Positions 23,192 through 32,422 of a DNA stretch of 64,000 nt are shown in pieces (positions within the stretch are counted from its first letter, which is position 1; every line of letters starts with the position of its first letter). Made by a program: the position numbers and the translations under genes. The stretch comes from Cognatishimia activa (GTDB taxonomy: Bacteria > Pseudomonadota > Alphaproteobacteria > Rhodobacterales > Rhodobacteraceae). Below the pieces are notes generated by a model that had not been told where the DNA came from, did no database searches, and worked only from the letters and a program-made list of their open reading frames with translations. The stretch spans positions 236,066-300,065 of the forward strand of contig NZ_CYTO01000009.1 in NCBI RefSeq assembly GCF_001458335.1. The letters run 5' to 3'.

Positions 23192-25846
23192 ATGAGCAGC
23201 TTTGATGAATCTGACGCCTTTGAAGGCGCGTCCCAACAGTCCCTTGCCTCCCGCGCCATGGCCGCGCGGCCGACGCCGTATCTGGACGAACTGAACCCAG
23301 CGCAGCGGGAAGCGGTCGAGAAGTTGGATGGCCCCGTTTTGATGCTGGCAGGAGCCGGGACCGGGAAAACCAAGGCTCTGACTTCGCGTATTGTGCATTT
23401 GCTCAACACCGGCCGGGCACGACCAAATGAAATTTTGGCAGTGACCTTTACCAACAAAGCGGCCCGCGAAATGAAGGATCGGGTCGGGCGCACGCTGGGT
23501 CAGACCATTGAAGGCATGCCATGGCTTGGTACGTTCCACTCGGTCTGTGTGAAACTTTTGCGCCGCCATGCGGAGCTCGTCGGGCTGAAGTCCAACTTTA
23601 CGATCTTGGACACCGATGATCAGATCCGGTTGCTTAAACAGCTCATCCAAGCGGCGAATATTGATGAAAAACGCTGGCCACCACGCCAACTCGCATCCCT
23701 AATTGATGGTTGGAAGAACAAGGCACTCACGCCAGATCGTTTGCCATCTGCGGATGCGGGCGCGTTCAACAACAAAGGCGGCGAGCTTTACGCGCAATAC
23801 CAAACCCGTTTGCGAGAGCTGAATGCCGTCGATTTTGGCGACCTGCTTTTACATGTGGTGGTGATTTTCCAAAACAATCCGGATGTGCTTGAGCAATACC
23901 AGCGCTGGTTCCGCTACGTGCTGGTGGACGAATACCAAGATACCAACGTCGCCCAATATCTGTGGCTGCGGCTGCTCGCCAAAGAACACCAAAACATCTG
24001 CTGTGTGGGCGATGATGACCAATCCATCTATGGCTGGCGCGGTGCAGAAGTCGGCAACATCCTGAAGTTTGAAAAAGACTTCCCGGGGGCACACGTGGTG
24101 CGGCTCGAACAAAACTACCGCTCCACGCCACACATTCTGGCGGCGGCCTCTGCGGTCATCTCCGGCAATGAAAACCGGCTTGGGAAAACCCTTTGGACAG
24201 CTGCTCAACGAGGCGAGCAAGTTAAGCTAATTGGACATTGGGACGGCGACGAGGAAGCGCGTTGGATCGGCGAGAAAGTCGATGGTCTTCTGAGTGGAAG
24301 CGCGCCGGAAGCCAAGCGGCGAGAAAACGCTCGCTCGGAACAAATGGTTGAGGAGGTAGATCGTCTTCACGATTTAAATCTACAAAGAGGATACAATAGC
24401 CGGGCTCAATTGGTTGATGCGTTAAAAGAAAGTGAAGTTTTTAAAGAGAATGTCGAGAACGAAGATCTTCTTTGGGAACTCGCAACCCGTAAGGAAGAAG
24501 GTCGTTCAGTTGAGGTTTGTTTCCAGAAGTTCGATCTAGAAGACATGGCCATCCTCGTGCGCGCCTCCCACCAAATGCGCGCTTTTGAGGATCGGTTCCT
24601 CACCATTGGCCTGCCGTACCGCGTCATCGGCGGCCCGCGCTTTTATGAGCGCATGGAGATCCGCGATGCCATGGCCTATTTCCGCGTGGTGACCAGCCCC
24701 GAGGATGACCTGGCGTTTGAGCGAATCGTCAACACCCCCAAACGCGGCCTCGGCAACGTGGCGGTGCAAAAGATCCAAGCGGCAGCGCGGGAAAATGGCG
24801 TCTCGCTCGTGGAAGGCGCGCGCATTCTCTTGGACAACAAAGGCATCGGCGGCAAAGGCGCAAAAGAACTGCGCATTCTGGTGGACAATATTGACCGCTG
24901 GCGCGGCCTTGGGGTGCAGCGCGAGGTGGAAATCCCACTCAATGACGATGAGGTCATTGATGATGGCACCACCCAATCGGCGATGCGCTTTGCGCCTGCT
25001 GGCGATAATATGCCCCACACGGAACTGGCCGAGATCATCCTGGATGAATCCGGCTACACCTCCATGTGGCAGAATGACAAAACCCCCGAAGCGCCGGGGC
25101 GACTGGAAAACCTCAAAGAGCTCGTCGGGCAGCTCGCGAATTTCGACAACCTTCAGGGCTTCTTGGAACATGTCAGCCTTGTCATGGACAACGACAACGA
25201 TGATGCGGACGCCAAAATCTCCATCATGACACTGCACGCCGCTAAAGGCCTAGAGTTCCCGGTGGTTTTCTTGCCGGGATGGGAAGACGGGCTGTTCCCG
25301 TCACAACGGTCGATGGATGAAAGCGGTCTAAAAGGCCTCGAGGAAGAGCGGCGCTTGGCCTATGTGGGCATCACCCGCGCCGAGGAAGTCTGCACCATCA
25401 GCTTTGCAGGCAACCGCCGCGTTTTTGGCCAATGGCAATCGCAAATGCCAAGTCGCTTCATTGATGAACTGTCTGAGGAAGACGTGGAGGTGCTAACCGC
25501 ACCGGGCATCTATGGCGGTGGTCATTCAGGCGCTACCGGAGATTTCGGCAGCGGCATCCAAGACCGTGTGCAATCGGCCAATACCTATAACTCGCCCGGC
25601 TGGAAACGCATGCAAGATCGCGCAGGGCAACGGGGCCTAAGCCAACCGAAGGAAAGCAAACATACGATTATCGATCTTGAAGCGGTCTCAAGCCATTCCG
25701 TGGGCGATCGCGTCTTCCACCAGAAATTTGGTTATGGTGAGATCATGGAGATCGAAGGCGATAAGCTTGTGATTGAATTTGACAAGGCCGGTGAAAAAAA
25801 GGTCGTGGCCAAATTCGTAACTGCTTCAACTGATATCCCGTTCTAG
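23192..25846 (+). CDS. uvrD: DNA helicase II (UvrD/PcrA) with an unusual in-frame insertion
   Basis: An 884-residue superfamily 1A helicase. Motifs in order: LNPAQREAV, Walker A AGAGTGKTKAL (about 53-63), LVDEYQDTN, GDDDQSIYGWRGA, RLEQNYRST, ILVRASHQMRAFEDRF, IMTLHAAKGLEF and EERRLAYVGITRA. The C-terminus has a Tudor-like segment (GDRVFHQKFGYGEIMEI). It acts in nucleotide-excision and mismatch repair. Residues about 373-447 form an extra segment between ARWIGEKVDGLL and DMAILVRASHQM, where homologues I know have only 15-20 residues. Its DNA (24361-24480) is 45/120 G+C against 74/120 in two flanking blocks. The segment is charged and helical, has no stop, and keeps the reading frame. Confidence 0.93.
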   Translation: MSSFDESDAFEGASQQSLASRAMAARPTPYLDELNPAQREAVEKLDGPVLMLAGAGTGKTKALTSRIVHLLNTGRARPNEILAVTFTNKAAREMKDRVGRTLGQTIEGMPWLGTFHSVCVKLLRRHAELVGLKSNFTILDTDDQIRLLKQLIQAANIDEKRWPPRQLASLIDGWKNKALTPDRLPSADAGAFNNKGGELYAQYQTRLRELNAVDFGDLLLHVVVIFQNNPDVLEQYQRWFRYVLVDEYQDTNVAQYLWLRLLAKEHQNICCVGDDDQSIYGWRGAEVGNILKFEKDFPGAHVVRLEQNYRSTPHILAAASAVISGNENRLGKTLWTAAQRGEQVKLIGHWDGDEEARWIGEKVDGLLSGSAPEAKRRENARSEQMVEEVDRLHDLNLQRGYNSRAQLVDALKESEVFKENVENEDLLWELATRKEEGRSVEVCFQKFDLEDMAILVRASHQMRAFEDRFLTIGLPYRVIGGPRFYERMEIRDAMAYFRVVTSPEDDLAFERIVNTPKRGLGNVAVQKIQAAARENGVSLVEGARILLDNKGIGGKGAKELRILVDNIDRWRGLGVQREVEIPLNDDEVIDDGTTQSAMRFAPAGDNMPHTELAEIILDESGYTSMWQNDKTPEAPGRLENLKELVGQLANFDNLQGFLEHVSLVMDNDNDDADAKISIMTLHAAKGLEFPVVFLPGWEDGLFPSQRSMDESGLKGLEEERRLAYVGITRAEEVCTISFAGNRRVFGQWQSQMPSRFIDELSEEDVEVLTAPGIYGGGHSGATGDFGSGIQDRVQSANTYNSPGWKRMQDRAGQRGLSQPKESKHTIIDLEAVSSHSVGDRVFHQKFGYGEIMEIEGDKLVIEFDKAGEKKVVAKFVTASTDIPF

Positions 25847-25918
25847 CCGCCATCGCGCCTCCTTAGGTTTAGGGTATCCTTTCTCGCGTGCCGCCTGTCC
25901 CCAAGCGGCACGTCCTCT

Positions 25919-25985
25919 CATTCACCTTTGCAAAAATACTCTGGGGGAGGGCGAACTCTGTTCGACCGGGGGCAAAGCCCCCAAA
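25919..25985. repeat. Dispersed intergenic repeat, copy B (inverted)
   Basis: The inverted signature CATTCACCTTTGCAAAAATA CTCTGGG is followed by a GGGGGCAAAGCCCCC hairpin (25969-25983). It lies between the converging uvrD and spoVR genes. The AGAGTATTTTTGCAAAGGTG block is identical to copy A. The rest of this 170-bp gap is unremarkable. Confidence 0.85.
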
Positions 25986-26016
25986 TTTAACCAAAGCGGC
26001 AAAGCCCTCACCCTTC

Positions 26017-27543
26017 TCAAGCCGCGGTCGAAACATGCGATATCCGAGCCCCGGTTTCGGTGTTTCGCGCGGTCAGGCTCACATCATAGCCCCAAAGCCT
26101 GCGCAGATGCTTTAGCACCTCATCGCGATTGGCTGGGTCCAAAGTGATCCCATCGCGCACCGCATGGGTCAGTTTAAGTTCGCGATCCCCTGACAGATCC
26201 GCGTCATCTACTTGGATGTCTGGTTCCAAATACGCCAAGTCGTAAGACCGCGCCAATGCAGAACGGATGTTCCGATAGCCTTGGCGATTGTGAATATTGC
26301 TCACCACCAGGTTGGCCTGTTTGGCGTCATCAGACAGCATGAATAGTTTGAACTTGCGGATCAAGTTTGGCGACAGGAACTGCAGGATAAAACTCTCATC
26401 GCGATAATTGGCCCAAGCGTCTTTCATCACGCCTTTCCAATCAGGGTTGCCAGCGATGTCAGGGAACCATTCTCGGTCCTCGTCCGTCGGCTCCTCACAG
26501 ATGCGCCGGATGTCCTGCATCATGGCAAATCCCAGCGCGTATGGGTTCAGCCCGCCATATCTCGGATCATCATATTCGGGCTGCAACACCACATTTGTAT
26601 GGCTGTGCATCATCTCCATGTAAGCGCCTTCAGAGATCAGGTCTTTTTCCAGCAACCGATTGATAATGTAATAATGCGTGAAGGTCGCGCAGCCCTCGTT
26701 CATCACTTTGGTTTGCTTTTGTGGATACATGTATTGGGCGATGTAGCGCACGATACGCAAAAGCTCTCGCTGCCAGCTTGTTAAAACCGGACTGTGCTTC
26801 TCCAAGAAATAAAGCAGGTTCTCTTGCGGCAAGTTCATCTTTCCGCGCCGCTCTGACAACGCACCATCTTCCTCAGAGCCTTCTAGGCGATCTTTCCCAA
26901 GCGTATTGTCCGCCCAAAGCTCCAAAACACTCTGCTGGCTCTCATAGCCATCCCTCTGCCGCTGCATCGCCTGCAACTCTTCTTTGCTAGGACGGGGAGG
27001 GCGCCCGTAGCGAAACACACCTTGGCTTTGCAGGGCATGGGCCGCGTCTAGGATTTCCTCGACCGCATCGATGCCATAGCGCTCTTCGCAGTTGGCGACG
27101 AAATTCTTGGCAAAGGCCAGATAGTCATGAATGCCCGCTGCGTCGGTCCATTGTTGGAAGAGATAGTTGTTTTTGAAGAAATGGTTATGCCCGAACGCGG
27201 CATGCGCCATCACCAGGGTCTGCATCGCCATGGTGTTTTCTTCCATATTGTAGCTGATGCAGGGGTTGGAGTTGATCACGATCTCATAGGCCAAACCCTG
27301 ACGACCAGTCCGGTAAAGTGCCTCATCGCGAGCGAACCGTTTGCCGTAGGACCAATGCTGATACATCAGCGGCATGCCCACGGCGCTATAAGCGTCGAGC
27401 ATCTGTTCCGAACTGATGATCTCGATCTGATTTGGGTAAACGTCTAACCCCAATTCCTCTATCGCAATTTCCTCAATCGCGTCATGGGCCTTGCCGAGCA
27501 ACTCAAACGTCCATTCCGGACCATCAAACAAGAGGTTGCTCAT
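26017..27543 (-). CDS. spoVR: SpoVR-family protein
   Basis: A 508-residue SpoVR/YcgB-family protein. Family landmarks are visible: PNQIEIISSEQMLDAYSAVG, MPLMYQHWSYGKRF, a histidine-rich HAAFGHNHFFKNNYLF and MNEGCATFTHYYI, which may bind metal. The biochemical role is unknown; the family is linked to spore cortex in Bacillus and to stationary phase in enterobacteria. Its ATG overlaps the yeaH stop (ATGA), so it is the last gene of prkA-yeaH-spoVR, a conserved stress operon in many proteobacteria. Confidence 0.95.
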   Translation of the reverse strand: MSNLLFDGPEWTFELLGKAHDAIEEIAIEELGLDVYPNQIEIISSEQMLDAYSAVGMPLMYQHWSYGKRFARDEALYRTGRQGLAYEIVINSNPCISYNMEENTMAMQTLVMAHAAFGHNHFFKNNYLFQQWTDAAGIHDYLAFAKNFVANCEERYGIDAVEEILDAAHALQSQGVFRYGRPPRPSKEELQAMQRQRDGYESQQSVLELWADNTLGKDRLEGSEEDGALSERRGKMNLPQENLLYFLEKHSPVLTSWQRELLRIVRYIAQYMYPQKQTKVMNEGCATFTHYYIINRLLEKDLISEGAYMEMMHSHTNVVLQPEYDDPRYGGLNPYALGFAMMQDIRRICEEPTDEDREWFPDIAGNPDWKGVMKDAWANYRDESFILQFLSPNLIRKFKLFMLSDDAKQANLVVSNIHNRQGYRNIRSALARSYDLAYLEPDIQVDDADLSGDRELKLTHAVRDGITLDPANRDEVLKHLRRLWGYDVSLTARNTETGARISHVSTAA

Positions 27544-28859
27544 GCGGCATTCTCCTTATTTGCGGCAAAGAGATCGCGGAAGATTGGATAGATGTGACCC
27601 GGCTCGGCCACCCGGCGCATTTGGAATTGCGGGAAGGCGTGATCCACTTCGCGCAGGTTTTGCCAAAGATCAGCCCCTTCTTCGCTATTGTTGAGCAGCT
27701 TGTCGTCCCCTTCGCCGACGATCTCCACATAGGCGTAGTACTGACAAACGGGCATCAGAGCATCAAACAGCAAGTCTTTGCATTTCACGCTGTCATTGCC
27801 GAAGTTCTCGCCATCTGAGGCCTGTGCGCCATAGATATTCCACTCGTCCGTCGGATACCTGTCTTCAATGATCTTCTGCATTTCGGTAAGCGCCGTGCTG
27901 ACAATGGTGCCGCCGGTTTCTTTGGCGTAGAAGAACGTCTCTTCATCCACCTCTTGTGCTTGGTGGGTATGTCTAATGAACACGATTTCGGTGTGTTCAT
28001 AAGCGCGTTCGAGGAACAGATGCAGCAACATGAAGAACCGTTTCGCGAGGTCTTTTTCTCGTTCCTGCATGGAGCCTGAAACATCCATCAAACAAAACAC
28101 CACAGCGCGGGAGTTTCTGATCTTTTCCGGTACGGTCGTGTCATAACGCAGATCAATCGGGTCGATGTAACCCACGAGTTTGCGGCGCCGGTCCAAGATC
28201 GCCAGCTTTTCCCGCAACTCGACGATCCGGGCACTGTGATCCTCGGATTCATCTTCGATGCTTTCAAGGTTCTTAAGCTCTTCTTCAAGAGCCTTAAACG
28301 CCGCCGTTGAAGGCCTCTGCAGCGCAATCCTTCGCCCAAGCGAGTTCCGCATGGTCCGCACGAGGTTCAGGTTATTCGGTGTCCCAGCCGTCGTAAGGCC
28401 AGCGCGTCGGGTGCCAACGGTTTCTGTCTCAACGGTGTTCTTTTTGACGAGATCAGGCAGTTCCAACCCTTCAAACAGGATCTCAAGATACTCGTCTTTG
28501 GTGAGGGTGAAGGAAAAGCCATCCTCGCCTTCTCCATCTTCCGCACCCTTTTTGCCGCCTTCTCCCGCGCCACCTTTCGGGCGCGGGATGGTGTCCCCAA
28601 CGACAAAGTCTTTGTTTCCGGGCAGGACATGCTGGCGAAACCCACCTTTTGGCGAATTCGCAAAGAACGGTTCTTTGATGCCTTTTGCTGGGATCGTCAC
28701 CTTTTCCTCGGACCCCTGATCGGCCCCCGTCACGGATTTGTCCCGAACGGATTTATCGACCATTTTTTTGATGTTCTCGCGCGCCCGTCTCAGAAACCGT
28801 TGCCGGTTTCCGAGGCTCTTGCCTTTAGGGTTGGCGCGTCTGTCGATGAAATGATGCAT
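27540..28859 (-). CDS. yeaH: DUF444 / YeaH-type von Willebrand A-like protein
   Basis: A 439-residue protein of the YeaH/YhbH (DUF444) family. The basic N-terminus MHHFIDRRANPKGKS is the family's usual start, and I use the ATG at 28859. A charged glycine/glutamate-rich linker (about 100-130) follows. The C-terminal half holds a von Willebrand A-like domain with a MIDAS-type DVSGSMQEREKDLAKRFF (about 270-285). YeaH acts with the PrkA kinase in enterobacteria, but its activity is unresolved. It is 10 bp after prkA and overlaps spoVR by 4 bp. Confidence 0.94.
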   Translation of the reverse strand: MHHFIDRRANPKGKSLGNRQRFLRRARENIKKMVDKSVRDKSVTGADQGSEEKVTIPAKGIKEPFFANSPKGGFRQHVLPGNKDFVVGDTIPRPKGGAGEGGKKGAEDGEGEDGFSFTLTKDEYLEILFEGLELPDLVKKNTVETETVGTRRAGLTTAGTPNNLNLVRTMRNSLGRRIALQRPSTAAFKALEEELKNLESIEDESEDHSARIVELREKLAILDRRRKLVGYIDPIDLRYDTTVPEKIRNSRAVVFCLMDVSGSMQEREKDLAKRFFMLLHLFLERAYEHTEIVFIRHTHQAQEVDEETFFYAKETGGTIVSTALTEMQKIIEDRYPTDEWNIYGAQASDGENFGNDSVKCKDLLFDALMPVCQYYAYVEIVGEGDDKLLNNSEEGADLWQNLREVDHAFPQFQMRRVAEPGHIYPIFRDLFAANKENAA

Positions 28860-28869
28860 CTGTTCGCGA

Positions 28870-30804
28870 TCACCCCGCTTTGTTGACGCGCATGTACCAT
28901 TCCACCAAGCGGCGGACCTGCCGCTCGGTATAGCCATGGGTCTTCATCCGCTGGACAAATTCCATGTGTTTGCTTTCCGTGTCGCTGTCTTTCTTGCTGC
29001 CAAAGCTGATCACCGGCAGAAGCTCTTCGACCTGGCTGAACATGTGCTTTTCAATCACATCGCGCAGTTTCTCATAAGAATTCCATGGCGGGTTCTGCCC
29101 CGTGTTCGCACGGTGGCGCAGCGCAAATTTCACAACCTCATTGCGGAAATCTTTTGGGTTCGCAATGCCGACTGGTTTTTCGATCTTAGACAGCTCCGCG
29201 TCCAGAATTTCACGGTTATAAAGCTGACCCGTGTCAGGATCTTTATAGTCTTGCTCTTCAATCCACGCGTCCGCGTAAGAGATATAGCGATCAAAGACGT
29301 TCTGGCCGTATTCCGTGTAGCTTTCTAAGTAAGCCTTCTGGATCTCATTGCCGATGAATTCCTCATAGCGCGGCGCGAGTTCGGTTTTGATGAACTCCAG
29401 ATATTGCGCCTCGGTTTCCTGTGGGAACTGCTCCCGCTTAATCATCTGCTCCAGAATATACATCAGATGCACGGGGTCGGCGGCGACTTCTTGGGTGTCG
29501 TAGTTGAAAACGTTCGACAAAACTTTGAAGGCAAACCGTGTGGAAATGCCATTCATCCCTTCGTCCACACCAGCAGTGTCCTGATATTCCTGAACCGTTT
29601 TTGCCTTTGGATCGGTGTCTTTCAGGCTTTCCCCGTCATAAACCCGCATCTTACTGTAAAGGTTTGAGTTCTCATGCGGCTTCAAGCGGCTGAGAACCGC
29701 AAAGCGAGAGAGGATCTTCAGCGTCTCTGGCGCGCATGGCGCATCCTTGAGTTCAGAGTTCTCTAGCAGCTTGTGATAGATCTGAGCCTCATCAGAAACG
29801 CGTAAGCAATACGGCACTTTCACAATGCTGACGCGGTCAATGAAGGCCTCGTTGTTTTTGTTATTTTTGAACTGCTGCCATTCGCTTTCATTGGAATGAG
29901 CAAGGATCAGGCCACTAAACGGGATCGCCCCGAAGCTCTCAGTGCCCATATAGTTGCCCTCTTGCGTCGCTGTCAGCAGCGGGTGAAGCATCTTGATGGG
30001 AGCTTTGAACATCTCGACAAATTCAAGAATGCCTTGGCTTGCGCGGTTTAAACCGCCAGAGAAGCTGTAAGCGTCAGGATTGTCCTGGCTGAAATGTTCC
30101 AGCATTCGAATGTCGACCTTACCCACTAGGGTCGAGATGTCTTGGTTGTTCTCATCACCCGGTTCAACCTTCGCGACGCAGACACGGCGTAGGCGAGATG
30201 GGTACACCTTCTGAACCGAGAATTTAGAAATGTCGCCGCCGAATTCATCCAGCCGGCGCACAGCCCATGGGGACATCAGCCCGGGCAGCCGGTGTTTGGC
30301 GATCCCGTATTCGTCTTGCAGCACATCGCCCATTTTGAGCGGATCAAACAAACCCAGTGGGCTTTCAAATATGGGGGAGAGCGTGTCGCCAGCCTTGAGC
30401 ACATATACCGGTTGCTCTTCGACCAGTCGTTTCAGGCGTTCAGCCAGAGATGACTTGCCGCCGCCAACTGGGCCGAGGAGGTAAAGGATTTGTTTGCGTT
30501 CTTCCAAGCCCTGAGCCGCATAGCGGAAATAACCCACGATGCGCTCGATTGTGTCTTCCATCCCATAGAAGTCTTTGAAGGCCGCATATTGCTTGATTGT
30601 CCGGTTTTGAAAGATCGGTCCAAGGCGGGCATCTTTTGAGGTGTCCACCAGTTCCTCATCCCCGATGGCCGTCAGCATCCGCTCTGCCACATTGGCATAC
30701 ATCCCCGGATCATCGCGACACCCTAGCAGGTAGTCCTGCAGTGACATTTCTTCGGCGCTCGCGCCCGAATACTGTTCCGCAAATAATTCGACGATATCCT
30801 TCAT
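28870..30804 (-). CDS. prkA: PrkA serine protein kinase / AAA+ ATPase
   Basis: A 644-residue protein starting at the ATG at 30804 (MKDIVELFAEQYSG). The N-terminal AAA+ module has Walker A GPVGGGKSSL (about 111-120) and a distinctive PrkA region (FSGGLNRASQGILEFVEMFK). The C-terminal part resembles a distant kinase domain (YISYADAWIEEQDYKD..TGQLYNRE). PrkA/YeaG proteins are described as serine kinases, or as AAA+ ATPases linked to stress survival. It is the first gene of the three-gene operon. A 696-bp gene-free stretch lies upstream and probably holds the promoter and leader. Confidence 0.95.
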   Translation of the reverse strand: MKDIVELFAEQYSGASAEEMSLQDYLLGCRDDPGMYANVAERMLTAIGDEELVDTSKDARLGPIFQNRTIKQYAAFKDFYGMEDTIERIVGYFRYAAQGLEERKQILYLLGPVGGGKSSLAERLKRLVEEQPVYVLKAGDTLSPIFESPLGLFDPLKMGDVLQDEYGIAKHRLPGLMSPWAVRRLDEFGGDISKFSVQKVYPSRLRRVCVAKVEPGDENNQDISTLVGKVDIRMLEHFSQDNPDAYSFSGGLNRASQGILEFVEMFKAPIKMLHPLLTATQEGNYMGTESFGAIPFSGLILAHSNESEWQQFKNNKNNEAFIDRVSIVKVPYCLRVSDEAQIYHKLLENSELKDAPCAPETLKILSRFAVLSRLKPHENSNLYSKMRVYDGESLKDTDPKAKTVQEYQDTAGVDEGMNGISTRFAFKVLSNVFNYDTQEVAADPVHLMYILEQMIKREQFPQETEAQYLEFIKTELAPRYEEFIGNEIQKAYLESYTEYGQNVFDRYISYADAWIEEQDYKDPDTGQLYNREILDAELSKIEKPVGIANPKDFRNEVVKFALRHRANTGQNPPWNSYEKLRDVIEKHMFSQVEELLPVISFGSKKDSDTESKHMEFVQRMKTHGYTERQVRRLVEWYMRVNKAG

Positions 30805-31500
30805 GTGTATGGTCCCCTTTGGTGACAAAAATCGAGCCCGGTATCCTCCTCGGGTCAAAGTGAAAGCGCAGTCCGCACAGGTCTTTATTTGCCGAACGTC
30901 AAAGGCAACGATGGTGGCAACCGCAGACTGCGAGAGTGTTCAGAAATCGCTCGATGTTGCCACTTGGCCTGACCGATTTATGCCACCGGAACGCCCGGAA
31001 GCCATTGAACCCAAAGGGGTTTTCGGTCTTTGTTTATACCTTCAGGGTACACCAAAAATCCTGAACTTTCCATATTAATCTGGGCTAGATCTTGTGATTT
31101 GCCAGAGCGCATCAATAAATCGTGTTCCAATTCACGGTTAATCAAAAGACGGAAGATTTGGTTAACGGTGCCGAACGGAGCGTTCAAAAGTTTGTAACAC
31201 TGTGAAAATCTGAGTTGGCTGGTTTTGGCACGTTTGGCCTGTTTTTATTTGCGTTTTTGCCCACGTGCTTCGGAACCCTTTAGCGCTAAATGCCATGCTA
31301 AAACGAAAGCAAATGTGCTCCGCTGCCTCGAAGACATTTCAAAGCATTTTGGTGCTCAATGATGCAGTGCTGATATTTTGATCACTGTAGCGAATTGAAA
31401 CAGATCGTGTGGGAAAAGCGCCTTGGGATCGCCAAAAAAACGACCGCTCGGAAGGGCAGTTGCCGTTAGGTAAGATTCAGGAAACGCGAAGAGATTCGCT
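30805..31500. promoter_or_regulatory. Long gene-free region upstream of prkA
   Basis: 696 bp between the xerC stop and the prkA start contains no ORF I can support; short frames here show no ribosome site or recognisable protein. It has a locally high A+T content (about 31050-31250). It holds a palindrome TTTAGCGCTAAA at 31279-31290, an inverted pair CGCAGTC / GACTGCG (30867-30873 and 30926-30932), and a near-consensus Shine-Dalgarno-like GAGGAGG on the minus strand near 30850. It may contain a long 5' leader, several promoters or a small RNA. Confidence 0.45.
31279..31290. promoter_or_regulatory. Palindrome TTTAGCGCTAAA
   Basis: A perfect 12-bp palindrome, identical to the one upstream of pyc (21009-21020). 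It lies about 475 bp upstream of prkA in the long gene-free region. A LacI-family operator is the likely type (inference). Confidence 0.4.
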
Positions 31501-32415
31501 TTATGCCTTTGGATGAGTTCGGTTATAGACATCCATCAAACGGGCAGTGTCCACGGCTGTGTAGGCTTGGGTTGTGGACAGCGAAGCATGACCAAGCAAC
31601 TCCTGAATAGATCGTAGATCGCCACTCGCTTCCAAAAGATGGGTCGCAAAACTATGGCGCATGGCGTGAGGCGTCGCGGTCGGCGGTAGCCCCAGTTGAA
31701 GCCTCACGTTCTGCATAACCGATTGTATTTGCCGGGCGCTCAAACGCTTGCCGCGCACGCCGATAAATAGCGGGCCATCCTGTTCCAGCGGGTAGGGGCA
31801 TTGGCGCAGGTATTCATCCACGGCCTCACGCGCCGCCGGCAGCACGGGAACGATGCGTTCCTTTCCGCCCTTACCGATGATGCGCATCACTTCAGGCAGC
31901 GGCGCTTCGTTGCGGTTCAGCCCCAAGGCTTCGGAAATCCGCAAGCCACATCCATAAAGCAATGTGATGACCGCAGTGTCCCGCGCTCCGACCCAGGCAT
32001 CTTTGGATTGGATTTCGACCGTCTCGATCACCGCTTGCGCAGCGTCAGGTGCAAGTGGGCGCGGCAGTTTCTTTTGGAATTTCGGCGCGCGAGTCGACAG
32101 GACCGCAGTGGGGTCAAAGCCTTCTCTTTCTGCTAGCCAACGAAAGAAGCTTTTCACGGCGGACAATTTGCGCGCCAAGGAGCGCGCCGATAAGTCGCCG
32201 GACCGCATTTGCGCCATCCACGCCCGCATGTCGCGTACGGTCAGTCGGGCGAGCGGGCCAAGTCCCTGCTGCTCGCCTTTATATTCCGTCATAAAGGCGA
32301 GGAACTCGGAAACGTCTGTAAAATAAGCGCTAAGCGTGTTTTCAGAGGCTCCTTTCAGAGCCTTTTGTGCCTCAAGCCAGCTGTCCCGGGCCTCGATGGA
32401 AGCAGGGGAGATCAT
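31501..32415 (-). CDS. xerC: Tyrosine recombinase XerC
   Basis: A 304-residue tyrosine recombinase. The N-terminal SAM-like domain (about 1-100) is followed by the catalytic domain with GCGLRISEALGL (first Arg), GKGGKERIVPV (Lys), PHAMRHSFATHLL (His-x-x-Arg), LLGHASLSTTQ (His) and the nucleophile Tyr in TTQAYTAVD. With XerD it resolves chromosome dimers at dif. The start is the ATG at 32415 (MISPASIEARDSW); the frame is open to 32475 but lacks similarity there. It lies 7 bp after the DUF484 gene, an arrangement shared with many proteobacteria. Confidence 0.95.
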   Translation of the reverse strand: MISPASIEARDSWLEAQKALKGASENTLSAYFTDVSEFLAFMTEYKGEQQGLGPLARLTVRDMRAWMAQMRSGDLSARSLARKLSAVKSFFRWLAEREGFDPTAVLSTRAPKFQKKLPRPLAPDAAQAVIETVEIQSKDAWVGARDTAVITLLYGCGLRISEALGLNRNEAPLPEVMRIIGKGGKERIVPVLPAAREAVDEYLRQCPYPLEQDGPLFIGVRGKRLSARQIQSVMQNVRLQLGLPPTATPHAMRHSFATHLLEASGDLRSIQELLGHASLSTTQAYTAVDTARLMDVYNRTHPKA

Positions 32416-32422
32416 CCCCCGA

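Noticed and set aside
30978-31187. A small minus-strand frame in the gap upstream of prkA
   Set aside because: 69 codons, no ribosome site, no similarity, and high A+T like the surrounding non-coding DNA.
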